DNA of 64,000 nucleotides from Bacteroidota bacterium (lineage in GTDB: Bacteria; Bacteroidota; JABWAT01). Position 1 is the first letter of the stretch, and each line of letters opens with the position of its first letter. Under the pieces are notes generated by a model that was not told the DNA's origin, ran no database searches, and saw only the letters and a list, made by a program, of their open reading frames with translations. The DNA is taken from contig JAFLBE010000024.1 of the NCBI GenBank assembly GCA_017303995.1, forward strand, positions 1-64,000. The letters are read 5' to 3'. This document shows positions 22,729 to 30,975 of the stretch, piece after piece. The translations under genes and the position numbers were made by a program.

Positions 22729-24635
22729 AATACCTGATTTTTTCCATTCTTTTTGGATTTTCTGCCTCTGGGTTTTCCCAGACAGCAGGAATTTCAGTTT
22801 CAGAAGCCGATTCTGCAGGATGGAAATCAGCAAGAGAAGATCAGCTTGAGTCAATTGAAGTTTCTGCGACTAGAGATGGACTCCTGAGAAAAGCTTATTC
22901 TGCCTCAATGCCTTATCTTTCAACTCCATCTGAAACTCAGGCAGAACCTCTTTCAGTTGTGCTCGCCCGAATTCCAGGACTTGAAGTGCGGGATTATGGC
23001 GGCAATGGCGGACTAAAAACCGTTACCGCAAGAGGAACTTCTGCCTCTCAAAATCTCGTGGTTCTCGACGGAATGATCGTCAACGATGTCCTTACTGGGT
23101 CGGCCAATCTGAGTTTACTTTCACTCGATCATCTGAGTCAGGTCGCAGTGCAGACCGGTGGTTTTTCATCAGATGTCGCCAATGGTGGACTTGGATCTAC
23201 TGTCTATCTGAACTCCCGTCAGATTGGCGTTACCCGAACTCAGATTCAATCTTCAGCCGGGTCTTTCGGTACCCGCTCCTGGAAAGGAATGCAGGAATTC
23301 AGGACGGGTGCCATTTCAGGACTTTTTCATTTCGGATCTGATTGGACGGAAGGAAATTATCCGCTTACAACCGGCAAAACCCGAATCAACCAGGATTTTA
23401 CAGGAAAATCAGGTTTCGGTTCCCTAAATGCCAAAATCGGACCGACAGAATCTGCTTTAAATTTGATTTGGAACCGTCAGGAACAGGGTGTTCCCGGTCC
23501 GGTTTTTCAGGATAATTCTAATTTTTCTGACTCACGACTTTCAAATGAAGACATCCGTCTCATTCCAACCCTCAGCCTTTTCACAGGTTCCGGTTTGATC
23601 AGAACGTCTGCACTTATCAGAAACCAAAGGTTGGAATACACCGACGCTTCCTTTCCTACCGGAAAATCAGACTTCCATGAAAGTGAATTTGCTTTCCGTG
23701 CAGATTTTCTAACTCAGCATCAGAACACTCAATGGAACACCGGAATATATTTTCGGCGAAATCTGGCAGAAGCTGACATTTGGAGGGGCAAACCTGAAAC
23801 CGACAAACTTCAGCGAAACACACTTGCGGTTTTTTCAACCAAATCATTTTCTCTCCCTGTTCACGACCTGAATATCCAAGTTAGCGGAAGGTTTGAAGGA
23901 GGGAAAAATCTCCCGGCGACCGGTTCGGGATCTGTCTCACTTTCAGGAAAAACCGGAATTGTCGTCTCATCTCTTTCCATAAGCCGGAATATCCGGTATC
24001 CGTCGTTGAATGAAATCCGTTTGAAATCATCTGAAAGTTCATTTTTAGTCCCCGAAAAATTTGCTGGTATCGATGGCGATTTCATGATTCCATTTCCAGC
24101 TGGCTTCATCAGGATGAAAGGGTTTTTCTACCGGATTCAGGATAAGATCATTTCCATTCCCAAGAATCTGGTTGTCTGGTCCGCAATTAACGCTGATGAA
24201 GTTCAGGGTACCGGTGTTGAACAATCTTCAGAATGGGCCGTTGGGAAATTTGCTTTCAGCCAGTTTGTAACGTTACAATCGGTTCAGACACGGAAGGGAA
24301 TCAGTCTTCAGGCTGAAGGAAAACAGGTCGTTTATACGCCAAAGATCACAGCAGGAACATCGGCAGGTTGGAAGGCAGAAATCTGGCAGGTTACAACAAA
24401 TTGGCGGTACACCGGACTCCGGAATGCCTCTGTTGAAAATTTGAAATCTGATCAACTTCCAGGATTTTTACTTGGCTCATTTTCTGTAACGGGTAAAAAA
24501 ACATTTTCACTCTTCACGGGTACGGTTGATTTCACCCTCAACAACCTGACAAACCAGACTTACGAATGGGTTATGTCATATCCTATGCCCGGCAGGTCGT
24601 TTTTGTTGACATTTACACTGGAAACCAATCCGTGA
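22725..24635 (+). CDS. TonB-dependent outer-membrane receptor, BtuB-like
   Basis: This protein of 636 residues has a signal peptide (ending GFSQ), a TonB-box-like stretch (LESIEVSATRD), and a plug domain (about 60-165: PLSVVLARIPGLEVRDYGGNGGLKTVTARGTSASQNLVVLDGMIVND). A 22-strand-type barrel follows, with the typical end ...NNLTNQTYEWVMSYPMPGRSFLLTFTLE. It is shorter than SusC-type receptors and lacks their N-terminal carboxypeptidase-like domain. Its position behind a cobalamin riboswitch makes it the likely B12 importer. It overlaps its upstream neighbour (ATGA at 22725) and its downstream neighbour (GTGA at 24632). BtuFCD-like transport genes are not in the window. Confidence 0.9.
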   Translation: MKYLIFSILFGFSASGFSQTAGISVSEADSAGWKSAREDQLESIEVSATRDGLLRKAYSASMPYLSTPSETQAEPLSVVLARIPGLEVRDYGGNGGLKTVTARGTSASQNLVVLDGMIVNDVLTGSANLSLLSLDHLSQVAVQTGGFSSDVANGGLGSTVYLNSRQIGVTRTQIQSSAGSFGTRSWKGMQEFRTGAISGLFHFGSDWTEGNYPLTTGKTRINQDFTGKSGFGSLNAKIGPTESALNLIWNRQEQGVPGPVFQDNSNFSDSRLSNEDIRLIPTLSLFTGSGLIRTSALIRNQRLEYTDASFPTGKSDFHESEFAFRADFLTQHQNTQWNTGIYFRRNLAEADIWRGKPETDKLQRNTLAVFSTKSFSLPVHDLNIQVSGRFEGGKNLPATGSGSVSLSGKTGIVVSSLSISRNIRYPSLNEIRLKSSESSFLVPEKFAGIDGDFMIPFPAGFIRMKGFFYRIQDKIISIPKNLVVWSAINADEVQGTGVEQSSEWAVGKFAFSQFVTLQSVQTRKGISLQAEGKQVVYTPKITAGTSAGWKAEIWQVTTNWRYTGLRNASVENLKSDQLPGFLLGSFSVTGKKTFSLFTGTVDFTLNNLTNQTYEWVMSYPMPGRSFLLTFTLETNP

Positions 24636-25675
24636 AAATAGCTTTCTTTTTAATCCTCCCGCTATTTTTTCTCTCCTGTGATAAAACCCCGGAAGATGAA
24701 CAATTTCCGAAACAGGTTCCTTCAGAACCGGGTATTTATATTTTGAACGAAGGAATCTGGGGACAAAACAATTCATCGCTCCAGTTTTTTTCTGTAACAA
24801 CCGGACTTCTTTCCGGCGATCTAAAAACCGGAGTTCTGGGTGAACCTTTGGGCGACACAGGGAATTCGATGACTATTGACGGAAGTTTAGGATTGATCTC
24901 CGTTACCTCTTCTAACAAGTTGGTCTGGTTTGATCTCAACTCAGGCACAATAAAAAAATCATATAAATTCAGTACCGATTCAAGTCCTCGTGAAGCTCTC
25001 ATCGGGCCGGATGAAATGATTTATATTTCCAGTTTCTACCAACATCAGATACTGGTAATTAACCCATCAACTCAAACCGTAATCAATTCCATTCCGGTTG
25101 ATCCATATCCTGAGAATCTGGCCAGTGATGGCGAAAATCTATATGTTTCATGCAATGGAATGGGTTCAGGCCGAACCGTGATGAAAATTCCGTTTCAAAA
25201 TACTGAAGCCAAAATTTCAATATCAGTTCCTCAAAATCCAGACAAACTTGTGAGTAGCCCAACAGGTTTACTGGTTTACTGTCAGGGAAATCTTTGGGAA
25301 GCCCAACCGAAAAGCAGGATTGTTAAAATTGACAGGATATCAAATATGATTTCTGATTCTCTTGATCCGGAAATGCCAGTAAAATCAGTTTGTGAGGCCG
25401 GTTCTGGAAAGATTTCAGTGACTACTGATGATGCCGTTTTTATCGTCAATTCCGATTTATCGATAACGGATACTCTGGTTGATAGAAAGAAGCTCAATTT
25501 TAAAGGAAAAATAGTTTATCAAACTTGTTTCGATGCTAAAACCGGTTGGTTTTGGGTGACAACAACCGATGCCTACACCGTTAGAGGTTGGCTTGAAGCC
25601 TTCCACAATGGAAACCGGGTTGCAGGTCCGGTTCAGGTTGGAATTAACCCGGGAAGTTTACTGGTGAAACCGTGA
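24632..25675 (+). CDS. Second beta-propeller lipoprotein of the B12 operon (DUF5074/BtuG-like)
   Basis: The start is the GTG at 24632, which overlaps the receptor stop as GTGA. The longer frame from 24566 lies inside the receptor gene. The signal MKIAFFLILPLFFLSC has a lipobox. The sequence GIYILNEGIWGQNNSSLQFF is the opening typical of DUF5074/YncE-like surface propellers, and further blades follow (MIYISSFYQHQILVINPSTQTVI, NLYVSCNGMGSG). Being directly behind the TonB receptor, it is the stronger BtuG candidate of the two propellers. That is inference from position and fold. Confidence 0.8.
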   Translation: MKIAFFLILPLFFLSCDKTPEDEQFPKQVPSEPGIYILNEGIWGQNNSSLQFFSVTTGLLSGDLKTGVLGEPLGDTGNSMTIDGSLGLISVTSSNKLVWFDLNSGTIKKSYKFSTDSSPREALIGPDEMIYISSFYQHQILVINPSTQTVINSIPVDPYPENLASDGENLYVSCNGMGSGRTVMKIPFQNTEAKISISVPQNPDKLVSSPTGLLVYCQGNLWEAQPKSRIVKIDRISNMISDSLDPEMPVKSVCEAGSGKISVTTDDAVFIVNSDLSITDTLVDRKKLNFKGKIVYQTCFDAKTGWFWVTTTDAYTVRGWLEAFHNGNRVAGPVQVGINPGSLLVKP

Positions 25676-26082
25676 CAAAATCTGCAATTGACGTTACGTG
25701 TGCAATCATTGAACGGGGTGGATTGATTCTGGCAGTTCAGCGCAAAGCCGGAAAACACCTTTCGCTAAAATGGGAATTCCCGGGTGGGAAAATTGAAACC
25801 GGCGAGTCAGCAGAACACTGCATTGTCAGGGAAATCAGAGAAGAATTAAGTCTGGAAATCGGGATACTCAGCGATGGACCTGAAGTTTTCCACCAGTATG
25901 ATTCAACTTCAATCCGGATGAAATCCTTCAGATGTCAGATTCTTGACGGAATCATTAGGTTGAACGAACATGAAAATTTTATCTGGCTTAAACCGGCGGA
26001 ATTAAATAAACTCGATTGGGCAGAGGCAGATGTGCCGATTGTCAGGTGGATGGAACGGCAAGGTTTAACTGAAGGAATTTAG
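25672..26082 (+). CDS. MutT-like NUDIX hydrolase (8-oxo-dGTP diphosphatase type)
   Basis: The complete NUDIX box is present (GGKIETGESAEHCIVREIREELSLEIG, with GxxxxxEx7REUxEExGU). The N-terminal part, VTCAIIERGGLILAVQRKAGKHLSLKWEFPGG, is that of MutT, which removes oxidised dGTP from the nucleotide pool. It is cytoplasmic and 136 residues long. The GTG start overlaps the stop of the B12 propeller gene (GTGA at 25672), so it is the last gene of the riboswitch operon. This is an odd neighbour with no obvious link to B12. Confidence 0.92.
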   Translation: MTKSAIDVTCAIIERGGLILAVQRKAGKHLSLKWEFPGGKIETGESAEHCIVREIREELSLEIGILSDGPEVFHQYDSTSIRMKSFRCQILDGIIRLNEHENFIWLKPAELNKLDWAEADVPIVRWMERQGLTEGI

Positions 26083-26085
26083 AAA

Positions 26086-26676
26086 TCAGGGAACCACTCT
26101 TCTAGCGCCAACATAATATTTTTTATAATAGGCCTGATCAAGATCATCAATGGTAACGCCGACCTGAATACTTGCATGGGCAAACTGATTATTGCCAACG
26201 TAAACCCCAACATGGCTCACACTCCGGCTTCGTCTCAGTTTGAAAAAAACAAGATCTCCTTTTTTCAGATTGTCTCTAGAAATCTCTTTTCCTTCCTTAA
26301 ACTGATCTCTGCTGGTTCTTGGCAGGTTGATTCCATAAACGGCTGAGAATAAATTCTTCATAAAACCTGAGCAATCAGTTCCGGTTTTTGCCATTCCGCC
26401 ATATCGGTAGGGAGTTCCCTTCCATGCCATTACAAATGCCATTAAGGGGTCAGAGTCAGCATTTTCAATATCCGAAAAACGTGTAGGCTTTTCACTTTTA
26501 GGGTCTTCGACGGATGGTTTCTCAATGGGATCAACAGGTTCAAAACGACTTTTTGCAGGTTCTTCGCCTGATTTTGCTTTTTCTTCAGGATGTTTATAAC
26601 GGCTCACGCCCTGAGGTCCTGAACAGGAACTCAGAAAAAAAAGTCCGCTTATAAATAAAAAGAAAAGTTTAATCAA
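26086..26676 (-). CDS. NlpC/P60-family peptidoglycan endopeptidase lipoprotein
   Basis: The signal peptide has a lipobox (GLFFLSSC). A Lys/Glu/Pro-rich linker is followed by the NlpC/P60 domain (about 80-195) with the catalytic Cys in GTDCSGFMKNLF, His in SHVGVYVGNN and a third polar residue, His, in FAHASIQVGV. It cuts peptide stems of peptidoglycan in the periplasm. The start is a TTG at 26674-26676 with AGGAT eight bases upstream. It converges on the mutT gene with only 3 bases between stops. Confidence 0.92.
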   Translation of the reverse strand: MIKLFFLFISGLFFLSSCSGPQGVSRYKHPEEKAKSGEEPAKSRFEPVDPIEKPSVEDPKSEKPTRFSDIENADSDPLMAFVMAWKGTPYRYGGMAKTGTDCSGFMKNLFSAVYGINLPRTSRDQFKEGKEISRDNLKKGDLVFFKLRRSRSVSHVGVYVGNNQFAHASIQVGVTIDDLDQAYYKKYYVGARRVVP

Positions 26677-26723
26677 ACTAAATATCCTGAATTCGTAATT
26701 CTACCTGGTTTTCCTAAAAAAAG

Positions 26724-26756
26724 AAAACCCCGGAAACGAGAGTTCCACGGGGTTTT
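26724..26756 (-). terminator. Terminator of the sigma/BMC-P operon
   Basis: The stem AAAACCCCG / CGGGGTTTT (26724-26732 and 26748-26756) is followed on the minus strand by TCTTTTTTT. It separates the sigma factor gene from the NlpC/P60 gene. Confidence 0.85.
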
Positions 26757-26780
26757 AAAAGCATCTTCAGCGTGGATAAA

Positions 26781-27644
26781 TTATCCAAGATAAGATTTCA
26801 GAGCCTTGCTTCTTGAAGCGTGGCGAAGCCGGCGGATTGCCTTTTCCTTGATCTGCCGAACCCGTTCACGGGTTAGACTGAATCGTTCACCAATTTCTTC
26901 AAGAGTCAGACTATGTTCACGGTTCAATCCGAAATACAACCTGATGACTTCAGCTTCTCTTTCACTTAACGTTGAAAGTGCACGTTCAATCTCAATTTTG
27001 AGAGATTCGACTTCAAGAGAAGAATCAGGGGATGGCTGATGTTCGTTGGCAAGCACATCGAGAAGACGATTATCTTCGCCTTGTGCAAACGGAGCATCAA
27101 CTGACAGGTGACGGCCAGCAATCTTGAGAGTTTCAGCCACATCAGACTGGGTCATATCCAGCTGTTCGGCGATTTCCTCAGCATTTGGTTCCCGTTCAAA
27201 TTCCTGTTCCAGGTTTGAAAACGCTTTACCGATTTTATTCAGTGCACCAACCCGGTTTAAAGGAAGACGAACAATACGTGATTGTTCAGCCAAAGCCTGA
27301 AGAATCGATTGTCTGATCCACCAAACCGCATAAGAAATGAATTTAAACCCACGGGTTTCATCAAAACGCTTGGCAGCTTTGATAAGTCCCAGGTTTCCTT
27401 CATTGATCAGATCGCCCAGAGACAGTCCCTGATTCTGATATTGTTTGGCAACCGAAACCACAAACCTCAGGTTTGCTTTTGTCAGTTTTTCAAGTGCAAT
27501 CTGATCGCCGGCTTTAATGCGGACGGCCAGATCAATTTCTTCATCCGGGGAAAGAAGTTCTACCCGGCCGATTTCCTGCAGATAACGGTCAAGGGAAGCA
27601 CTTTCCCTGTTGGTAATCTGCTTGCTGATTTTAAGTTGTCTCAT
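26781..27644 (-). CDS. rpoD: Primary RNA polymerase sigma factor (short RpoD/SigA type)
   Basis: This 287-residue sigma-70 protein lacks region 1.1. Region 1.2 reads [22 protein letters not shown]. Region 2 reads [57 protein letters not shown]. Regions 3 and 4 follow, with the helix-turn-helix [31 protein letters not shown]. Length and sequence match the main sigma factor of Bacteroidota-type bacteria. The ATG has AGAGGAAT before it. It is the last gene of an operon that begins with a GAF-GGDEF-like protein and two microcompartment vertex proteins, an unexpected setting for the housekeeping sigma factor. Confidence 0.93.
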   Translation of the reverse strand: MRQLKISKQITNRESASLDRYLQEIGRVELLSPDEEIDLAVRIKAGDQIALEKLTKANLRFVVSVAKQYQNQGLSLGDLINEGNLGLIKAAKRFDETRGFKFISYAVWWIRQSILQALAEQSRIVRLPLNRVGALNKIGKAFSNLEQEFEREPNAEEIAEQLDMTQSDVAETLKIAGRHLSVDAPFAQGEDNRLLDVLANEHQPSPDSSLEVESLKIEIERALSTLSEREAEVIRLYFGLNREHSLTLEEIGERFSLTRERVRQIKEKAIRRLRHASRSKALKSYLG

Positions 27645-27670
27645 ATTCCTCTGTTCTTCCGCAAAAACTG

Positions 27671-27940
27671 TTACCGTGCCAGATCGACACGATCAACAAT
27701 TCCGACGATGGAGGCATCAACAGGTGCCATGGGAACGTTCATGGGAATGACAGCTTCACTGCTGGTCACGTACAGAACCATTTCCCCAACACCTGCGCCG
27801 ATGGTATCCACCGCAATAATGGGTTTCTCTGTGAATTTTCCTTCAAATGTCATCGGTTGAATCAACATCAATTTTTTCCCTGAAAGATGGTCGTCCTTCC
27901 GGGTTGCCCAAATCGTACCGATGACCCGGGCATAAAACAT
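27671..27940 (-). CDS. Microcompartment vertex protein (BMC-P, EutN/CcmL family)
   Basis: This 89-residue single EutN/CcmL domain has [29 protein letters not shown] at the start, [23 protein letters not shown] in the middle and [14 protein letters not shown] at the end. These form pentamers that cap the vertices of microcompartment shells. It starts 3 bases after the stop of its paralogue, with GGAGCT as ribosome site. Its middle loop carries [14 protein letters not shown] where the paralogue has GSSARQTEITKNK, so the two vertex proteins differ at the outer face. Confidence 0.95.
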   Translation of the reverse strand: MFYARVIGTIWATRKDDHLSGKKLMLIQPMTFEGKFTEKPIIAVDTIGAGVGEMVLYVTSSEAVIPMNVPMAPVDASIVGIVDRVDLAR

Positions 27941-27943
27941 GAT

Positions 27944-28216
27944 TCAGCTCCAGTCTGCGTCAAGTTTATCAACAATAGCCATCACGACGGCATCAACCGG
28001 TTTGTTTTTCGTGATTTCGGTCTGTCTTGCAGATGAACCTGTAGCAACCAGGACGATCTCACCAACACCGGCACCCACACTGTCTACTGCAACAATAAAC
28101 TTATCAAGAGACTGATAGTGAAGGTCAACGTGTCTCACAACGAGCAGTTTCATACCGGTTAAGCCGGCATCTTTTCTGGTCGCCCAGACAGTTCCAATCA
28201 CTTTTCCTATAACCAT
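27944..28216 (-). CDS. Microcompartment vertex protein (BMC-P, EutN/CcmL family), second copy
   Basis: This 90-residue EutN/CcmL domain starts MVIGKVIGTVWATRKDAGLTGMKLLVV. The core is FIVAVDSVGAGVGEIVLVATGSSARQ and the end PVDAVVMAIVDKLD. It matches the pentameric family in full length, with the canonical GSSAR loop. It sits between the zinc-ribbon gene (30-bp gap) and the first BMC-P gene. Hexamer genes are about 15 kb away at 12808. No clear Shine-Dalgarno precedes the ATG. Confidence 0.95.
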   Translation of the reverse strand: MVIGKVIGTVWATRKDAGLTGMKLLVVRHVDLHYQSLDKFIVAVDSVGAGVGEIVLVATGSSARQTEITKNKPVDAVVMAIVDKLDADWS

Positions 28217-28246
28217 GTGGTTTACGTCCCGATGGGGTGAAAGTTA

Positions 28247-28438
28247 TCAGCCGAGGATGTCTTTTTCGTTACACTTGCAAACTTTGTGGAAACGTTCACC
28301 AAATTTATAGCTGCCAGATTTTTCATCCTTGAAAGAAGCAACCATTTTGATGGGGGTGATTTCAGAGTTACAAACCGGGCAGATTTTCTTTTTGGAAGCT
28401 GCTTTTGCGTTTTTGTCGGCGAATTGGTTCTTTGCCAT
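28247..28438 (-). CDS. Small zinc-ribbon-like protein
   Basis: This 63-residue basic protein has a CPVC pair (KKICPVCNSEITPIKMV) and a C-terminal CxC pair (FHKVCKCNEKDILG), together with His and Cys enough for one zinc site. AAGGA precedes the ATG. It lies between the GAF-GGDEF-like gene and the BMC-P pair in the same operon. Small proteins of this type accompany many FCB operons. I cannot assign a function; RNA, DNA or protein binding are all possible. Confidence 0.75.
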   Translation of the reverse strand: MAKNQFADKNAKAASKKKICPVCNSEITPIKMVASFKDEKSGSYKFGERFHKVCKCNEKDILG

Positions 28439-28467
28439 TTTTTTATTCCTTAGAGTTTATACTAAAT

Positions 28468-30204
28468 TTAATTAGTTTTCACGTTATTGCCACCGGTTTC
28501 CCGTGCCCGCTGAAGCGCAGCAAGTGCGCCGTCAATCAGGTAGTCTGCCGATGCTTTTTCTTTTTTAAACCGCGAAATCCCGATACTTATTGTAACCGGT
28601 AATTCCATTCGTTCAAACCGAATTGGTGATGAAGCTACACTTTCTCTGATTTTTTCGGCAATCAGAAAAGCATTGGTAGCATCACTGTGAACCATCAGGG
28701 CCGCAAAACGGTTCCGTCCGAGACGGCCTAAATAGTCATAATTTCTTAAATTCACTTTCAGCAATCTTGCCAGGTGTGAACTTGCCATATCAGTAACCAG
28801 AGTTCCAAGTTTCTCTTCATGTTCCTGAAAACGGTCAATTTCAAAGACAACCAGACAAAGATCAAACCCAACCCTGAGTGCCCGGGTGAGTTCAACTGAT
28901 AAACGATCCATGAAAAAACGATGGTCAAACACACCCGTTTCTTCATCATAAATTTTCTGATTCCCTGCCGATTCATCCAGATAGATATTTTCCATCATGA
29001 GTCCGGTCATAAATCCGGTTTGTTCCAGACATTGAAGGTGGGATGAGGTAAACCAACCCTTTACGTCATGTTCAAGAACTATAGCACCATAACATTTATT
29101 TGCAGATGAGACCGGAACCGCAATCAAACTTGTGTTGAGATTCAGGTTTTCACCGGGCTGAAACCGGTAACGGCCTTCAAGACTTGCTTCAGTTGATTTC
29201 AAAATCATGGGCTTCAGAGACCGCATGACGGCTCCAACCACGCTATGATCAATAGCAACCGAAAGACCCTCTTCTACATACGGCTTACTGCCCTGACTGA
29301 TCACCTTTTGAACAGAAAGTTCACCTGTAGTGTCAAATGTAACCAGTGCACAATAATTAAATTCAAACGATTTCTGAATAAATGAAGTAACTTCATTCAT
29401 CAGATCACGAACATTTTTCATCTGCTGAAGGTCACCAACAAACGTACTCATCTGTTGAGTATATCTGCTTGAAAACTCCAGGTCATCTTTCATCGAATAG
29501 ATGAAAACCAGATGGGAAACTAATTTGCCAAGTCGATTGAAAAATCCAACTTCATCACCGCCAAAAGCATCCGGTTTTAAACTATCAGCAAAAAGGACTG
29601 CACAGATTTCTTCGCCGAAAAAAACCGGAATTCCCAGAAAGGAGTTAATACTTTCCGGGGTAGTATAATAGGGAAGAAAGTTGCAAACATCGGCAGCAGG
29701 AATTTTAAACCGGATAACCGGATTCCGCGTTTCAAGAATTTTTTGCAGGTAACTGTCTTCGCTGAAAGAAATCCGTTCATCAGCCGAGAAACCCTGAGCA
29801 TCAGTGACACAAGATTCCAGCACATATTGTTTCCGGTTCCGGTTGATCCAAAAAAGGGAAACAGTATGAACAGGAAGTGACTCTTTGATCACCCATAAAA
29901 TTTCTTCAAGTGCCTGATTAAATTCAGCATTTGAGTTTCGTTCAGCCCTGAAACCAGGACGCAGAATCTTGCTTTCTTTACTGCCGGGAACGCCGTAACC
30001 TTCAGAGGGTTTTGTCTTAACCGTTCTCCCAGCACCCTGAAAGTCATCTGACGGCCGATATGGTCTGGGCTTACTAACCCCGGCTTCAAGCCATTCTGAA
30101 TCTTTACCAGACTCTGTGCCCGGCAAATTATCTGACTCTGAAATCACGGTATGACGATCCTCTTCTTCTGACCTAAAATTTTGCAGTTTTTTAAAAAAGG
30201 ACAT
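28468..30204 (-). CDS. GAF-domain protein with degenerate GGDEF domain
   Basis: The 578 residues begin with a charged, disordered region (1-85). One or two GAF-like sensor domains follow (about 90-235 and 255-400: ALVTFDTTGELSVQKVISQG, VAIDHSVVGAVMRSLKPMIL), then a GGDEF-fold domain (about 410-575). The signature position reads LGRNRFAALM rather than GGDEF, so the catalytic residues are lost and it should not make cyclic di-GMP. It may sense a ligand, bind a nucleotide or act through protein contacts. It is the first gene of the operon that leads into the zinc-ribbon, BMC-P and sigma genes. AGGA precedes the ATG. Confidence 0.85.
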   Translation of the reverse strand: MSFFKKLQNFRSEEEDRHTVISESDNLPGTESGKDSEWLEAGVSKPRPYRPSDDFQGAGRTVKTKPSEGYGVPGSKESKILRPGFRAERNSNAEFNQALEEILWVIKESLPVHTVSLFWINRNRKQYVLESCVTDAQGFSADERISFSEDSYLQKILETRNPVIRFKIPAADVCNFLPYYTTPESINSFLGIPVFFGEEICAVLFADSLKPDAFGGDEVGFFNRLGKLVSHLVFIYSMKDDLEFSSRYTQQMSTFVGDLQQMKNVRDLMNEVTSFIQKSFEFNYCALVTFDTTGELSVQKVISQGSKPYVEEGLSVAIDHSVVGAVMRSLKPMILKSTEASLEGRYRFQPGENLNLNTSLIAVPVSSANKCYGAIVLEHDVKGWFTSSHLQCLEQTGFMTGLMMENIYLDESAGNQKIYDEETGVFDHRFFMDRLSVELTRALRVGFDLCLVVFEIDRFQEHEEKLGTLVTDMASSHLARLLKVNLRNYDYLGRLGRNRFAALMVHSDATNAFLIAEKIRESVASSPIRFERMELPVTISIGISRFKKEKASADYLIDGALAALQRARETGGNNVKTN

Positions 30205-30389
30205 CTATTCCTGACCCTTTTGGGCATAATTATCCCATAATAACCCTGCAAGTTAAGCCCAAATCCAGATAAAGTCAACCGCAAAAGTGACCTAAAAATC
30301 AGACAAACACCCCCTCCTCTACAAATAAATCATTTAAAAATAATGAGTTATGAAGTAAAATCATTTTTTCAAATATTATTTAGAAACTA

Positions 30390-30418
30390 TTGACACCGTC
30401 CGATAATTGCCGTATCTT
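30390..30418 (+). promoter_or_regulatory. Promoter of the tRNA cluster
   Basis: TTGACA (30390-30395), a 17-base spacer and TATCTT (30413-30418) lie 19 bases before the first tRNA. It is identical in both hexamers to the BMC-H promoter at 12738. Confidence 0.8.
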
Positions 30419-30436
30419 CGTGATCCGTTTTAAAAA

Positions 30437-30511
30437 CGGGGTGTAGCGCAGCCTGGTTAGCGCGCCTGCCTTGGGAGCAGGAGGCCCCGAGTTCGAATCT
30501 CGGCACCCCGA
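30437..30511 (+). tRNA. tRNA-Pro (anticodon TGG)
   Basis: The acceptor stem CGGGGTG / CACCCCG is perfect. The anticodon arm is CTGCC-TTGGGAG-CAG with anticodon TGG, and the T arm is GAGTTCGAATCTC. The discriminator base is A. No CCA is encoded. Confidence 0.95.
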
Positions 30512-30544
30512 CTTGAAAAAATGCTATGTGCTGGCATTGAGCAC

Positions 30545-30575
30545 TTGCGCACAGGAATTTTTGTGCTTATCTTTG
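30545..30575 (+). promoter_or_regulatory. Internal promoter before tRNA-Arg
   Basis: TTGCGC (30545-30550), a 17-base spacer and TATCTTTG (30568-30575) lie 9 bases before the tRNA-Arg gene, where they could give an extra start. The TATCTTTG box recurs at 59520. Confidence 0.5.
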
Positions 30576-30584
30576 CAGTCCTTT

Positions 30585-30658
<74 letters not shown>

Positions 30659-30676
30659 CGAGCACGACTTACGATG

Positions 30677-30750
<74 letters not shown>

Positions 30751-30772
30751 CTGATTTAAAGTATTGAAAAAC

Positions 30773-30845
30773 GGCCTGTTCGACTAGGGGTTTAGGTCAT
30801 CGCCCTTTCACGGCGGTAACACGGGTTCGAATCCCGTACAGGCTA
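30773..30845 (+). tRNA. tRNA-Glu (anticodon TTC)
   Basis: The acceptor stem is GGCCTGT / ACAGGCT with a terminal G-T pair. The anticodon arm is CGCC-CTTTCAC-GGCG with anticodon TTC, and the T arm ACGGGTTCGAATCCCGT. The discriminator is A. Confidence 0.94.
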
Positions 30846-30850
30846 CATCT

Positions 30851-30879
30851 AAAGTCCGTCAGAAATGACGGACTTTTTT
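30851..30879 (+). terminator. Terminator of the tRNA cluster
   Basis: A perfect 10-base stem AAAGTCCGTC / GACGGACTTT with loop AGAAAT is followed by TTTTGTTTTG. Confidence 0.93.
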
Positions 30880-30975
30880 GTTTTGTTACAATTCGTTACC
30901 CCCTTCCGAAACGAAGTTTCGCATCTTTACGTTTAAGCGTTCAATAAAACCAAACTTAAACGAAACCTCTCTTGC

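Noticed and set aside
22725-24635. SusC-like polysaccharide receptor
   Set aside because: It is too short, without the N-terminal carboxypeptidase-like domain or a SusD partner, and is controlled by a cobalamin riboswitch.
27282-27860. 192-residue plus-strand frame across the sigma and BMC-P genes
   Set aside because: It is an antisense shadow of two well-conserved genes and the gap between them.
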